NCBI GenBank assembly: GCA_965230335.1 | Contig: CBDDKS010000006.1 | Location: forward strand, 558,001 to 622,000 | Source: CBDDKS01 sp965230335 | GTDB lineage: Bacteria; Pseudomonadota; Gammaproteobacteria; Enterobacterales; Kangiellaceae | Length of the DNA stretch: 64,000 nt | Direction of reading: 5' to 3' | Part shown: positions 8,202 to 16,894 of the stretch, piece after piece | Position numbering within the stretch: position 1 is the first letter of the stretch | Layout of the letters: every line of letters starts with the position of its first letter | The notes under the pieces: generated by a model | Database searches by the model: none | What the model saw: the letters and a program-made list of their open reading frames with translations, nothing else | What the model was told of the DNA's origin: nothing | Program-made: the position numbers and the translations under genes

Positions 8202-9251
8202 ATGAAGAAAAATATTCTTGCTACACTAATCACCGCTGGATTAATTACTGGTGGTGCTCAAGCTGTAGACGTATCAACCAAAGGCGGCATTAAAATTAAA
8301 TCAGATGATGGTAAATACAGTGCACAGGTTGGTGGCCGTATCCAGATTGACTTTAATAGAGCAGAGCTCAGCACGCCATCAGGCGATGATACAAATGATC
8401 AAACCATCGATAATCGCAGAGCACGTCTTTACGTTAAAGGTAAACTAGGCGACGACTGGGGTTACAAGATTCAATTTAATGTTGATGGTAGTGGAGAGCA
8501 AGATTTATATGTCGACTACAAAGGTTGGGGCGATATGGCCAAACTACGTATTGGTAATCAAAAACAACCTTTTGGTTTAGAAGAGTTAACCTCATCTAAA
8601 GATATTTCTGTTTTAGAGCGTTCTGCTATTACAGAAGCTTATGCCATTGGTCGTGAATATGGCGTGAGTTTAAGCGGTGCTAATGATTCAGGCTTCACTT
8701 ATGCGATTGGCTATTTCGATGACGGTGCTGATGATGGCCCTAACTTTGAAGGTAATGATTTCGCCTACGCTTTTCGTTTAACACAATCTTTTGGTTCTGC
8801 AGATTCTGGTTTATTCCATGTCGGTCTTGCTTATCAGGATCACGAAGGTGACAATACTGCAACTGGTATCGAATTGGCTTTCCTTAGTGGTCCATTCCAT
8901 GCTCAGGCAGAATTGATGGATGCAGAAGTGGGTAATACAGATGCAGACGGTTACTACATTCAATTGGGCTATGTGATGAATGGCCATCGCCCTTACAAAA
9001 ATGGTAAATTCAAACGCGTAAAACCTGATGCTGGCGGTGCATGGGAGTTTGTTTTACGTCTAGAAGATGGTGATGGTAACTTCAGTGATATCGAACTTGG
9101 TTTCGCTGAAGCTGAAGCAACAACAGTTGGTGTTAACTACTATGCCAATAAATATGTACGTTTAGGTGCTAACTTCACAACTGGTGAATTGTCTTCTAAC
9201 AGCAGTGTTGAAGGTGAAGAATTCCGCATCCGTACACAAATTGCATTCTAA
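8202..9251 (+). CDS. Phosphate-selective porin O/P family protein (OprP/OprO-like)
   Basis: This 349-residue outer-membrane porin has a clean signal peptide, MKKNILATLITAGLITGGAQA (residues 1-21). The mature N-terminus GGIKIKSDDGKYSAQVGGRIQIDF and the following RRARLYVKGKLGDDWGYKIQFN region are characteristic of the OprP/OprO family; strands alternate to the end (FRIRTQIAF, terminal Phe). OprP of Pseudomonas forms trimeric anion channels for phosphate or pyrophosphate. This protein is shorter than OprP, so ion selectivity cannot be claimed. A Pho box upstream supports a phosphate role. A strong terminator follows, so the gene is transcribed alone. Confidence 0.9.
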   Translation: MKKNILATLITAGLITGGAQAVDVSTKGGIKIKSDDGKYSAQVGGRIQIDFNRAELSTPSGDDTNDQTIDNRRARLYVKGKLGDDWGYKIQFNVDGSGEQDLYVDYKGWGDMAKLRIGNQKQPFGLEELTSSKDISVLERSAITEAYAIGREYGVSLSGANDSGFTYAIGYFDDGADDGPNFEGNDFAYAFRLTQSFGSADSGLFHVGLAYQDHEGDNTATGIELAFLSGPFHAQAELMDAEVGNTDADGYYIQLGYVMNGHRPYKNGKFKRVKPDAGGAWEFVLRLEDGDGNFSDIELGFAEAEATTVGVNYYANKYVRLGANFTTGELSSNSSVEGEEFRIRTQIAF

Positions 9252-9284
9252 TATGTCGATATTTTTTTCACATAGTAGAATTTG

Positions 9285-9317
9285 AAAAAAACCCGCTCTA
9301 TGAGCGGGTTTTTTTAT
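9285..9317 (+). terminator. Rho-independent terminator after the porin gene
   Basis: A perfect 8-bp GC-rich stem (ACCCGCTC at 9291-9298, GAGCGGGT at 9302-9309) with a 3-nt loop is followed by a run of T. An A-run precedes it, so it could also act on the opposite strand for transcripts coming from the COG0523 gene. It lies 40 bp after the porin stop. Confidence 0.93.
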
Positions 9318-9319
9318 AG

Positions 9320-9521
9320 TTAACCTGAACTCGGGATAAGAAAAACCGATTAACTTTTAATTTCAATGAGTTAATCAAAGCATGATACCAGTGCTCTGAT
9401 TTAAGTGGTTAGCCAGGCAAGCTTGCGTGGTAATAGCAGGAGGTATTGGTAGCAAGCTTAACGCAGAAAAGCGCTTAAATCAGTGTGCTGGGCGGGCTTT
9501 CTTATCCCGAGTTCAGGTTAA
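9320..9521. mobile_element. 202-bp palindromic MITE-like element with perfect 24-bp terminal inverted repeats
   Basis: The ends 9320-9343 and 9498-9521 are perfect 24-bp inverted repeats beginning TTAACCTGAACTCGGGATAA. Two further inverted pairs are nested inside: CTGATTTAAG (9396-9405) with CTTAAATCAG (9474-9483), and AAGCTTGC (9419-9426) with GCAAGCTT (9452-9459). The whole element can therefore fold into one interrupted hairpin. No transposase is encoded; the 76-codon ORF inside has no family features. Ends related to this repeat occur at 41793-41824 and 58429-58452. It sits just behind the porin terminator. A TTAA target duplication is possible but cannot be told apart from the repeat itself. 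I read it as a non-autonomous element mobilised in trans. Confidence 0.8.
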
Positions 9522-9577
9522 TCACCTATCATCACTCAAATATACTGTTTTTACATCACTTACAGCACCATTATTCA

Positions 9578-10573
9578 TCATGTCTTTGACTGGTCATTGT
9601 CAATCAAGCAACGCATTATTCTCGATTCCCAATGGCTGTCAATCTGTCTTGAAATAATTTCTATTTTACTCTCCTTACAGTCATCAAGTTCCATTTGTGT
9701 CGAAGTATCCCCTTCCTGATTATAGCTAATCACACCTTCATCAGTAATCAATACAGCTTTTATCCGTTCAACACTGAGATCACTGAGGCAGTTAGAAATG
9801 GTTTTCCTACTAAATACTTTTTCAGAAGAAAAACGCCAGCCTACGCATTGGAAATCCTGATTGGGTATGGGCGCTTCGTTAATGTTGGCATTTTGATCCT
9901 GTCGGTGGGTATATTGATCCCAGAGTTGCCGATTTATCCTATCGGAAGAGCCTTGTAACATCATCGGATCGAGGTTGCCGTGTTCAGTCAAAACAATTTG
10001 GGTATTCGGCCCTTTTCGTTCAGCAACATAATTTTTTAGACGTATATATTCCTCATCCTGGTAGAGATCCCGTTTATTGCCAACGACAATATCTGCAATA
10101 TCAATTTGCTGTTTAAACGTATCGTGATTTGTATAGCGAGGATCTATTAACTTTCTGGCATCGACCAAGGTGATATTTTTTTGAATATCTAGCACATCCT
10201 TATAATCTTCCCTACATAATACCTCCAACACTCCTTCTGGATGCCCCAAGCCAGAGGGTTCAATCAATAACCTTTGTGGTTTGGAACGAATCAGTAATTG
10301 ATTCAATGCCGCTGGCATTGGCAGTCCAGCAGCACAACACATACAACCACCTGGTACCTCGTGGATAAATACTCCTTTGTCTTCCGAATTCACCCCCTGA
10401 AGTAAAGCACCATCAACACCAATCTCACCAAATTCATTGACCAACACAGCCCAACACTCTTCCTGAGGTTTGGCTTTAAGTAGTGAAAGAATAGTCGTGG
10501 TTTTTCCCACACCTAAAAAACCACTAATAATGTTCGTTGGAATCGCACGTAATTTTTTTGATTGATTATTCAT
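9578..10573 (-). CDS. CobW/COG0523-family GTPase, putative metal chaperone
   Basis: This 331-residue cytoplasmic P-loop GTPase has Walker A GFLGVGKT (18-25), the diagnostic metal-binding CxCC motif C77-M-C79-C80, the GTPase specificity motif NKRD (165-168) and a C-terminal CobW_C domain (about 240-325). COG0523 proteins insert or deliver metals, often zinc under zinc starvation (ZNG1, YciC/ZigA) or cobalt and iron in other subgroups. No cobalamin or nitrile hydratase gene is nearby. A 19-bp Zur-like palindrome lies about 95 bp upstream, which favours a zinc-stress role; this remains an inference. The 3' end lies close to the MITE-like element. Confidence 0.9.
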   Translation of the reverse strand: MNNQSKKLRAIPTNIISGFLGVGKTTTILSLLKAKPQEECWAVLVNEFGEIGVDGALLQGVNSEDKGVFIHEVPGGCMCCAAGLPMPAALNQLLIRSKPQRLLIEPSGLGHPEGVLEVLCREDYKDVLDIQKNITLVDARKLIDPRYTNHDTFKQQIDIADIVVGNKRDLYQDEEYIRLKNYVAERKGPNTQIVLTEHGNLDPMMLQGSSDRINRQLWDQYTHRQDQNANINEAPIPNQDFQCVGWRFSSEKVFSRKTISNCLSDLSVERIKAVLITDEGVISYNQEGDTSTQMELDDCKESKIEIISRQIDSHWESRIMRCLIDNDQSKT

Positions 10574-10668
10574 AGATTACTTCTTATATCGAATATTCTT
10601 TTTAATGAAAATTTGAAAGTTCAACTGGTCAATACCGCTATTTAGAGAAACCAACTCTACTCGAAATT

Positions 10669-10687
10669 AATGATATATTATATCATT
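10669..10687 (-). promoter_or_regulatory. Zur-box-like 19-bp palindrome upstream of the COG0523 gene
   Basis: AATGATATATTATATCATT is a perfect palindrome of 9+1+9 bp. Its centre resembles the GTTATANTATAAC core of gammaproteobacterial Zur operators, with AT-rich arms. It lies 95-114 bp upstream of the ATG at 10573, in the right place to control that promoter. Zur-controlled COG0523 genes are a known pattern. Fur-family sites resemble each other and the region is AT-rich, so binding is not proven. Confidence 0.5.
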
Positions 10688-10804
10688 TTAACTAACACTA
10701 TTTCCTTCTTTGATAACCAGAGAAAAGCATTCTCAAATTGGTTTCCATATAAATTATAGGTTTTAATTTCTTTTTAATGTCTTGTGTTATTTAACCTGAT
10801 ATGA

Positions 10805-11524
10805 TTAGCGATTATATTCCAGCCAAAACTCCCGACTTTTTAAAGGTTTATTACCCAAATGAGCCTGCAATAAATAACGATTAATATGTTTTAATGCGGT
10901 GATTACCTGTAGTTCTGAAAACTTTTCTTTTTGTATATTGATAATTAAATCACCAGGGAAAGACAAGGATTTTTTATGAATCAATTGATCATTTAACGCA
11001 CAGATGCTTTTAAAACCTTCACGGGAAATCAAATAATAGTTTTTATTTTTATCGATCACATCACCATCCATATCATAGTGGTAGCTGATGTTAGTTCCCA
11101 ATAAATTGAGTAATTGTATTTCAAATAATCGCAATGTCATTAGCCGCAATGAACTATCATTAACCGTTTCCATGGCTTTATTTAAATAAGGATACAAGGT
11201 TGGATGCGGATCACTCAAGGCTAACGTTCTTAATATAAGTTCACTAATATAGTGAGCACAAATCAAACCTTCCTGAGATAATGAAAAGCAAGGTCTGATT
11301 AAATCACATTGATTGAGTGTTTTCACATCCCCTCGTCCACGTAAGATTACATTAAGCTCTGTCGTTATTTGTAATAAGCCTTTAAAATTATTTTTTGAAT
11401 GCTTTCGAGCACCTTTCGCAATAAAAGTCACTCTCCCATAATCTTCAGAAAATCCATTAATCAATAGACTGGTATCTTGGTATGCCTTACTTTGCAGTAA
11501 GATAATTTTTGTTTCATAATTCAT
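10805..11524 (-). CDS. recO: DNA repair protein RecO
   Basis: RecO anneals SSB-coated DNA and, with RecR, loads RecA at gaps (RecFOR pathway). The 239 residues start with the OB-fold region (IILLQSKAYQDTSLLINGFSE, and VTFIAKGARK at about 32-41) and end with the conserved RYLLQAHLGNKPLKSREFW. The middle is helical, as expected. The zinc-finger cysteines of some RecO proteins are absent, as in E. coli. It follows era in the usual order rnc-era-recO, about 45 bp downstream. The expected next gene pdxJ is not here; the neighbour is the COG0523 gene instead. Confidence 0.92.
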   Translation of the reverse strand: MNYETKIILLQSKAYQDTSLLINGFSEDYGRVTFIAKGARKHSKNNFKGLLQITTELNVILRGRGDVKTLNQCDLIRPCFSLSQEGLICAHYISELILRTLALSDPHPTLYPYLNKAMETVNDSSLRLMTLRLFEIQLLNLLGTNISYHYDMDGDVIDKNKNYYLISREGFKSICALNDQLIHKKSLSFPGDLIINIQKEKFSELQVITALKHINRYLLQAHLGNKPLKSREFWLEYNR

Positions 11525-11569
11525 TATGGTTCAATATGAATGATGAGTCTTGTCATAATTAATGTTTTA

Positions 11570-12472
11570 TTACATGGGAAAATCATCATGATAGCCCAAT
11601 GACTGCAACATACGCTCATCATCTGCCCAACCACTTTTCACTTTCACCCATAATTCAAGAAATACTTTTTTATCAAAAAATTTTTCCATATCAACTCTTG
11701 CAGCTCTTCCAATTTCCTTTAATTTTTTACCCTCTTTACCAATAACAATGGCTTTTTGTACCTTCCTCTCAACCAAAACAATCGCATTAATATGTATTAA
11801 CCCTTTGTCTTCCTTAAAAGCTTCTATTTCCACCGTTGTGGCATAAGGCAGTTCATCTCCCAGATAACGAATCAGCTTTTCACGAATAATTTCTGATACT
11901 AGAAAGCGCTGGCTACGATCGGTAATATAATCTTCTGGGTAAATCCATTCACCTTTAGGCATTAAATATCTCAGTTTTTTCTGCAATACATCAACATTTT
12001 CACCATCTTTCGCTGAACCAGGAATAATTTCCAAAAATTGGCAGGATTGACTCAATGAATCAATATGAGGCAATAATAAGGTTTTGTCTTTCACCAAATC
12101 TGCTTTATTTACAAATAAAATTACCGGACAAGACACATTTTTTGCATGTTCTAATGCCAGTTGATCATTATCTTCCCACAAAGTACCTTCAATAACCAAA
12201 ACAACCACATCCACATCTGTAGTAGAGGAACTGGCGGCCCGATTCATCAAACGATTGATCGCTTTTGTTTGTTTTCCATGCATTCCTGGCGTATCCACAT
12301 AAATAATTTGTGTTTTTTTCTCTGTATCAATACCAATAATTCTATGTCGAGTCGTTTGTGGTTTTTTTGATGTAATACTGATTTTCTGACCGATAAGACG
12401 ATTGAGTAAGGTTGACTTCCCTACATTAGGTTTACCAATAATAGCAACATAGCCTGATTTTTTTTTACTCAT
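11570..12472 (-). CDS. era: GTPase Era, 16S rRNA-binding ribosome assembly factor
   Basis: Era binds the 3' end of 16S rRNA during 30S maturation. In 300 residues the GTPase motifs are in order: GKPNVGKS (13-20), switch region QTTRHR, DTPGMHG and NKAD near residue 122-125. The C-terminal KH domain carries the GKEGKKLKEIG loop (about 245-255). The start overlaps the end of rnc by 8 bp, which implies translational coupling. Length and motif spacing are normal for the family. Confidence 0.97.
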   Translation of the reverse strand: MSKKKSGYVAIIGKPNVGKSTLLNRLIGQKISITSKKPQTTRHRIIGIDTEKKTQIIYVDTPGMHGKQTKAINRLMNRAASSSTTDVDVVVLVIEGTLWEDNDQLALEHAKNVSCPVILFVNKADLVKDKTLLLPHIDSLSQSCQFLEIIPGSAKDGENVDVLQKKLRYLMPKGEWIYPEDYITDRSQRFLVSEIIREKLIRYLGDELPYATTVEIEAFKEDKGLIHINAIVLVERKVQKAIVIGKEGKKLKEIGRAARVDMEKFFDKKVFLELWVKVKSGWADDERMLQSLGYHDDFPM

Positions 12473-13142
12473 GAATCATCTCCATCATATGCTTTGCCGC
12501 AACTTGTTCTGCTTTCCGTCGACTACTGCCTATACCTTCTGTCGTTAAATTTTCAGACTCAACAAAACAACTGACGCGATATGATTTTTCATGATCTTTT
12601 CCTTTTTCTTCTTCAATCGTGTAAACAGGTAATGTTCTTTTTCGATGTTGTAACCATTCCTGTAAGCAGGTTTTTGAATCTTTCCCGGCATTATCCAGAG
12701 AAACATGCGCTAATTTATCCTGATATAGTTTAAGGATAATTTGTTGTACTTTTTCAAAATTTGTCTCCAAGTAAATGGCACCTAATATGGCTTCCAGTGC
12801 ATCCGATAAAATTGAATCTCTACGAAATCCTCCACTTTTTAATTCACCACTACCCAAATTTAAAAAATCTCCCAGTTGTATTGATTTTGCTAATTCAGCC
12901 AGGCTTTCTTCACAAACCAATTGTGCACGAAGTCGGGTTAATTCACCTTCACTGGCTTTAACAAAATATTGATATAAATAAATGGCTATGACACTGCCTA
13001 AAATACTATCGCCCAAATATTCGAGACGTTCATTATTTTGTGTACCCACACTTTTATGGGTTAATGCTTGTTCCAATAACTCAATGTCTTTAAACGTGTA
13101 ATACAGTTTTTTTTCTAATTGATTCAAATCCGGGCGAATCAT
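12465..13142 (-). CDS. rnc: Ribonuclease III
   Basis: This double-stranded RNA endonuclease processes rRNA precursors and many mRNAs. In 225 residues the RNase III signature ERLEYLGDSIL spans 38-48, with the catalytic acidic residues of the family, and a second acidic cluster DALEAILGAIYLE follows at about 114-126. The C-terminal double-stranded RNA-binding domain is at about 152-222 (TCLQEWLQ, then RRKAEQVAAKHMM). It lies 3 bp after the DUF4845 gene and overlaps era, giving the conserved lepB-rnc-era-recO order. Confidence 0.97.
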   Translation of the reverse strand: MIRPDLNQLEKKLYYTFKDIELLEQALTHKSVGTQNNERLEYLGDSILGSVIAIYLYQYFVKASEGELTRLRAQLVCEESLAELAKSIQLGDFLNLGSGELKSGGFRRDSILSDALEAILGAIYLETNFEKVQQIILKLYQDKLAHVSLDNAGKDSKTCLQEWLQHRKRTLPVYTIEEEKGKDHEKSYRVSCFVESENLTTEGIGSSRRKAEQVAAKHMMEMIHE

Positions 13143-13145
13143 CGT

Positions 13146-13508
13146 TTATAAAGTCACACTTTCATCAAAGTCAACAACCAATGAGAAATCACTACCAAAA
13201 ATTGATATTTTAACATCATAAATGACATGAACCTTTCCTCCACGACCTTTTTTTCTTACAATTTTTATATGCTCCTTTTTGATTCTGTCTACATTATCGA
13301 TATTAAATTGTTTGCTTAAATGTTTATACACTGTATCTTTATTTAAGCTAAGATTATTCACATTTTTTAAATTTTTTAATGCTTGTTTAACACTGATGTT
13401 TTCTTTATATACAGGCACTAACTGTACACCAACAACAATGTAAACAGAAGCCATGGCTCCAACAACCAACCAAGACCAAAATGTTGCACCACGCTGTTTC
13501 TGATACAT
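13146..13508 (-). CDS. DUF4845 membrane protein
   Basis: This 120-residue protein has a basic start (MYQKQRGATF), one transmembrane helix (about 11-29, WSWLVVGAMASVYIVVGVQL) and a periplasmic remainder rich in charged residues. The length, the QRG start and the position between lepB and rnc identify the DUF4845 family, common in gamma- and betaproteobacteria. Its function is unknown. A strong ribosome-binding site, AGGGGG, lies 5 bp before the ATG. The predicted topology is N-in, C-out. Confidence 0.85.
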   Translation of the reverse strand: MYQKQRGATFWSWLVVGAMASVYIVVGVQLVPVYKENISVKQALKNLKNVNNLSLNKDTVYKHLSKQFNIDNVDRIKKEHIKIVRKKGRGGKVHVIYDVKISIFGSDFSLVVDFDESVTL

Positions 13509-13625
13509 AGTTACCCCCTATGCGATAACCTAAATAACTCTAGACAGCTCTAGATAACAGTCAATAACTATTACAACTATAGATACATGTCTACTTCTTT
13601 GCCACTGGTATCCTAGAAATGACTA

Positions 13626-14795
13626 TTACTCTATACCACCCACTCGACTAAATTTTACGCCAGTCGGTACCCAATGAAAAGCAGTTCCTTCAAAACCAAA
13701 TTTCAAATGCATCCAAACAGCTTCTGCTTTACCCACCAAAGCCGTTTCATCAACGAATCCCCAAAAACGACTATCCAAGCTATTGTCGCGATTATCACCT
13801 AGTACAAAATACTTATTAGGAGGTACCGTAATACCTTTTTGAGTCAATTCATAAAGAGTAAAAGGACGTATTCTATGAAAGTGTGTTTCATGAAATAATG
13901 TTTCAACTTTACTTAATACTTGATGCTCTACACCGAAATAATTTTCCTGATACACATCAAAATATTCACCGGTTTCATCTTGAAACCCTCTTTTTTCTGC
14001 TAAGGTTGGTTTTATCCTATACTCTTTCCCACAAGTCATATCATTGGGAATTGGCTGTTCACAAGCAGGCACAATAATAATTTGTTTATCCGGGGTAAAC
14101 ATTATTTTATCACCCGGTAAACCAATTAAACGCTTGATATAATCTTTATCTGGATCATGCGGCGGTCTAAACACAACCACATCTCCTCTTTTAGGTGCTG
14201 AGCCTTGAGTCAGACGTGTTTTGGTTAAAGGCAAGCGCAGCCCATATGCATATTTGTTCACCAGTATAAAGTCATGCACCCATAAAGTTGGCTGCATTGA
14301 ACCTGATGGAATTTTAAAAGGTTCATAGAAAAAAGAACGCACACTAATAATGATTAATAATAATGGAAAAAAAGACCAGCCAAAATCAGTCCACCAAGGT
14401 GCTTTTTTAACCGCTTCTAACTCATCTTCTTCCGGATTTTGTGTCCGTTGATATAACACTTTTAGTTTTTCTTCCTGTTTTTTGGGTAAGTACACTTTTT
14501 CGATAAGTGAAATAATTAAACTCACACCTAATGCAGAAACCAATACCAATTCAAAATTAGGTAACATTAATAAAACCACACCAACCAAACCAGATATAAA
14601 ACATAATGTATTGGCCAGAGATACCCATTCTGGTGGTGTTAGCAGTTTTTCATATTCTGCATAAGGTAAATTCTTTTTCTTTTGTCGAATATTATTGGCT
14701 TCGACCAAGCGCTTTGGTTTCCATACAAACCATTCAATTAATACAATGCTGAAAGTCAGCACAAAAGTTAACAATATCAGCTTTGAAAACTCCAT
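13626..14795 (-). CDS. lepB: Signal peptidase I
   Basis: LepB cleaves Sec and Tat signal peptides at the outer face of the inner membrane. The nucleophile region is PSGSMQPTL, with Ser166 before Met167, and the general-base lysine is Lys221 in DYIKRLIGLPGD; the late box GDNRDNSLDSRFWG is intact. At 389 residues it is longer than E. coli LepB (324). The extra length is N-terminal: three hydrophobic segments (about 5-23, 60-100 split in two, and 140-155) precede the catalytic domain. The ATG has a strong AGGAG site. It is downstream of lepA as usual. Confidence 0.96.
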   Translation of the reverse strand: MEFSKLILLTFVLTFSIVLIEWFVWKPKRLVEANNIRQKKKNLPYAEYEKLLTPPEWVSLANTLCFISGLVGVVLLMLPNFELVLVSALGVSLIISLIEKVYLPKKQEEKLKVLYQRTQNPEEDELEAVKKAPWWTDFGWSFFPLLLIIISVRSFFYEPFKIPSGSMQPTLWVHDFILVNKYAYGLRLPLTKTRLTQGSAPKRGDVVVFRPPHDPDKDYIKRLIGLPGDKIMFTPDKQIIIVPACEQPIPNDMTCGKEYRIKPTLAEKRGFQDETGEYFDVYQENYFGVEHQVLSKVETLFHETHFHRIRPFTLYELTQKGITVPPNKYFVLGDNRDNSLDSRFWGFVDETALVGKAEAVWMHLKFGFEGTAFHWVPTGVKFSRVGGIE

Positions 14796-14846
14796 ATCAT
14801 CTCCTACTTAGTGTGTTGATGCGATATAACGCATTGAATTAATTGT

Positions 14847-16652
14847 TTAACCATCTTTGCCCACCTGTAATACAGCAAGAAAAGCATCTTGAGGAATTTC
14901 AACCCGTCCAACTTGTTTCATACGTTTTTTACCTGCTTTTTGTTTTTCTAATAACTTACGCTTTCGACTCACATCACCACCATAGCATTTTGCTGTGACA
15001 TTTTTTCGCAATGCCTTTACAGTAGAACGTGCCACAACATGATTACCGATAGCAGCCTGAATAGCCACTTCAAACATTTGTCTGGGGATCAGTTCCCGCA
15101 TTTTTTCAACCAAAACCCGACCTCTTGGAAAAGCATCATCTTTATGTACAATCACCGCCAATGCATCCACTTTTTCTCCATTAATTAATATATCCAGTTT
15201 AACCAGATCAGCCATTTGAAAACGTACGAAAGAATAATCCAAAGAAGCATAACCTCGACTGACTGATTTCAGCCGATCAAAGAAATCCAGTACGACTTCA
15301 TTCATAGGCAATTCATAATTCAATGAAACCTGTTTGCCTACATAGTTCAGATTTTTTTGAACACCCCGTTTTTCTACACATAAGGTAATCACATTCCCCA
15401 AGTGCTCTTGTGGCAACAACATATTGGCTTCAACAATCGGTTCCCGCATTTCACGAATGCTACCCACTTCAGGTAATTTGGATGGGTTATCAACATAAAT
15501 GACTTCATCCTTTTGTGTGACCACTTCAAAGATAACTGTCGGTGCCGTTGTAATTAAATCCAAGTTATATTCTCTTTCCAAACGTTCCTGAATAATCTCC
15601 ATATGCAGCATGCCCAAAAAACCACAACGGAAACCAAACCCCAGTGCCTGAGAGTTTTCAGGTTCATAAAATAATGATGCATCATTCAAGCTAAGCTTTG
15701 CCAATGCATCACGAAAGGCTTCATAATCATCGGAAGAGATGGGGAAAAGTCCGGCATAAACTTGTGGCTTTACTCTTTGAAAACCCGGTAAAGCTTCTTC
15801 AGCAGATTGTTTTGCCAATGTTAGAGTATCACCAACCGGTGCTCCAAGAATTTCTTTAATACCGGCAACAACAAAGCCCACTTCTCCAGCTTTTAAAATA
15901 CCTGTATCCGTTCTTTTAGGTGTAAAGATACCGACACGATCAACAACATGTGCTTTTGCTGTTGACATCACCAGCATTTTATCACCTTTTCTAATCGTTC
16001 CCTGAACAACACGCACCAAAGAAACAACACCGAGATAATTATCAAACCAGGAGTCAATAATCAATGCCTTTAATGCCAGATTATCGTCACCTGTCGGCGG
16101 TGGAATCTTTTTAACAATAGTCTCGAGGACATCCTCAATACCAACACCAGTTTTGGCAGAGCAGGTCACTGCATCAATGGCATCAATACCAATAATATCT
16201 TCAATTTCTTCACATACTCTTTCTGGTTCAGCCTGAGGCAAATCAATTTTATTTAGAATCGGAATAACCTCAAGATCCTGTTCAATAGCGGTATAACAAT
16301 TAGCTACCGTTTGCGCTTCAACACCCTGAGCAGCATCGACGACCAATAAAGCTCCTTCACAAGCCGCCAAAGAACGGGAAACTTCGTAAGAAAAGTCAAC
16401 ATGGCCAGGCGTATCAATAAAATTTAACTGATAGGTATGTCCATCTTTTGCAGCGTAATCCAGGGTGACACTCTGCGCCTTAATGGTAATGCCTCTTTCA
16501 CGTTCTAAATCCATCGAATCTAAAACCTGAGCTTCCATTTCTCTTTCACTAAGCCCACCACAATGCTGAATCAAACGATCAGATAACGTGGATTTACCAT
16601 GGTCAATGTGAGCAATAATAGAGAAATTACGTATAAATTGGTTATATGACAT
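14847..16652 (-). CDS. lepA: Elongation factor 4 (LepA), back-translocating ribosomal GTPase
   Basis: EF4 is a ribosome-bound translational GTPase linked to back-translocation and initiation fidelity. The 601 residues have the full length of the family. The P-loop HIDHGKST lies at about residues 14-21, followed by RERGITIK (switch I), DTPGHVDF (switch II) and NKIDLP. The C-terminal LepA-specific domain is present, with AKCYGGDVSRKRKLLEKQKAGKK divided across about 555-578. It is upstream of lepB in the conserved order. Confidence 0.98.
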   Translation of the reverse strand: MSYNQFIRNFSIIAHIDHGKSTLSDRLIQHCGGLSEREMEAQVLDSMDLERERGITIKAQSVTLDYAAKDGHTYQLNFIDTPGHVDFSYEVSRSLAACEGALLVVDAAQGVEAQTVANCYTAIEQDLEVIPILNKIDLPQAEPERVCEEIEDIIGIDAIDAVTCSAKTGVGIEDVLETIVKKIPPPTGDDNLALKALIIDSWFDNYLGVVSLVRVVQGTIRKGDKMLVMSTAKAHVVDRVGIFTPKRTDTGILKAGEVGFVVAGIKEILGAPVGDTLTLAKQSAEEALPGFQRVKPQVYAGLFPISSDDYEAFRDALAKLSLNDASLFYEPENSQALGFGFRCGFLGMLHMEIIQERLEREYNLDLITTAPTVIFEVVTQKDEVIYVDNPSKLPEVGSIREMREPIVEANMLLPQEHLGNVITLCVEKRGVQKNLNYVGKQVSLNYELPMNEVVLDFFDRLKSVSRGYASLDYSFVRFQMADLVKLDILINGEKVDALAVIVHKDDAFPRGRVLVEKMRELIPRQMFEVAIQAAIGNHVVARSTVKALRKNVTAKCYGGDVSRKRKLLEKQKAGKKRMKQVGRVEIPQDAFLAVLQVGKDG

Positions 16653-16743
16653 AAGGTCCTATCCGAGCCTAACAACTCAGCCCGGTAATTTTTTACAGCA
16701 AATGATGATAAAGGCGCGATTTTAACCCATTTCTACTCAAATC

Positions 16744-16779
16744 GGCAGTATTGAATAAGACTTATGCTTCAATACTGCC
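16744..16779. repeat. Perfect 12-bp inverted repeat between degQ and lepA
   Basis: GGCAGTATTGAA (16744-16755) and TTCAATACTGCC (16768-16779) form a perfect 12-bp stem with a 12-nt loop. It lies after the degQ stop and about 90 bp before the lepA start on the minus strand. No T-run follows on either strand, so it is not a canonical intrinsic terminator. It may stabilise or process the polycistronic mRNA, or it may be a protein-binding site. Confidence 0.7.
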
Positions 16780-16894
16780 AACTTTAGCCTATTTATTGCA
16801 TCCAATCATACAACGTATATCCAATAGGCTTATTCATGACAAGTGTATACCCTATATAGAGATATTCCCAAATAATGGCAGGGATTCCCACTAT

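Noticed and set aside
9427..9657. A 76-codon plus-strand ORF across the palindromic element
   Set aside because: It starts inside the inverted-repeat element, has no ribosome-binding site or family features and runs into the antisense end of the COG0523 gene.
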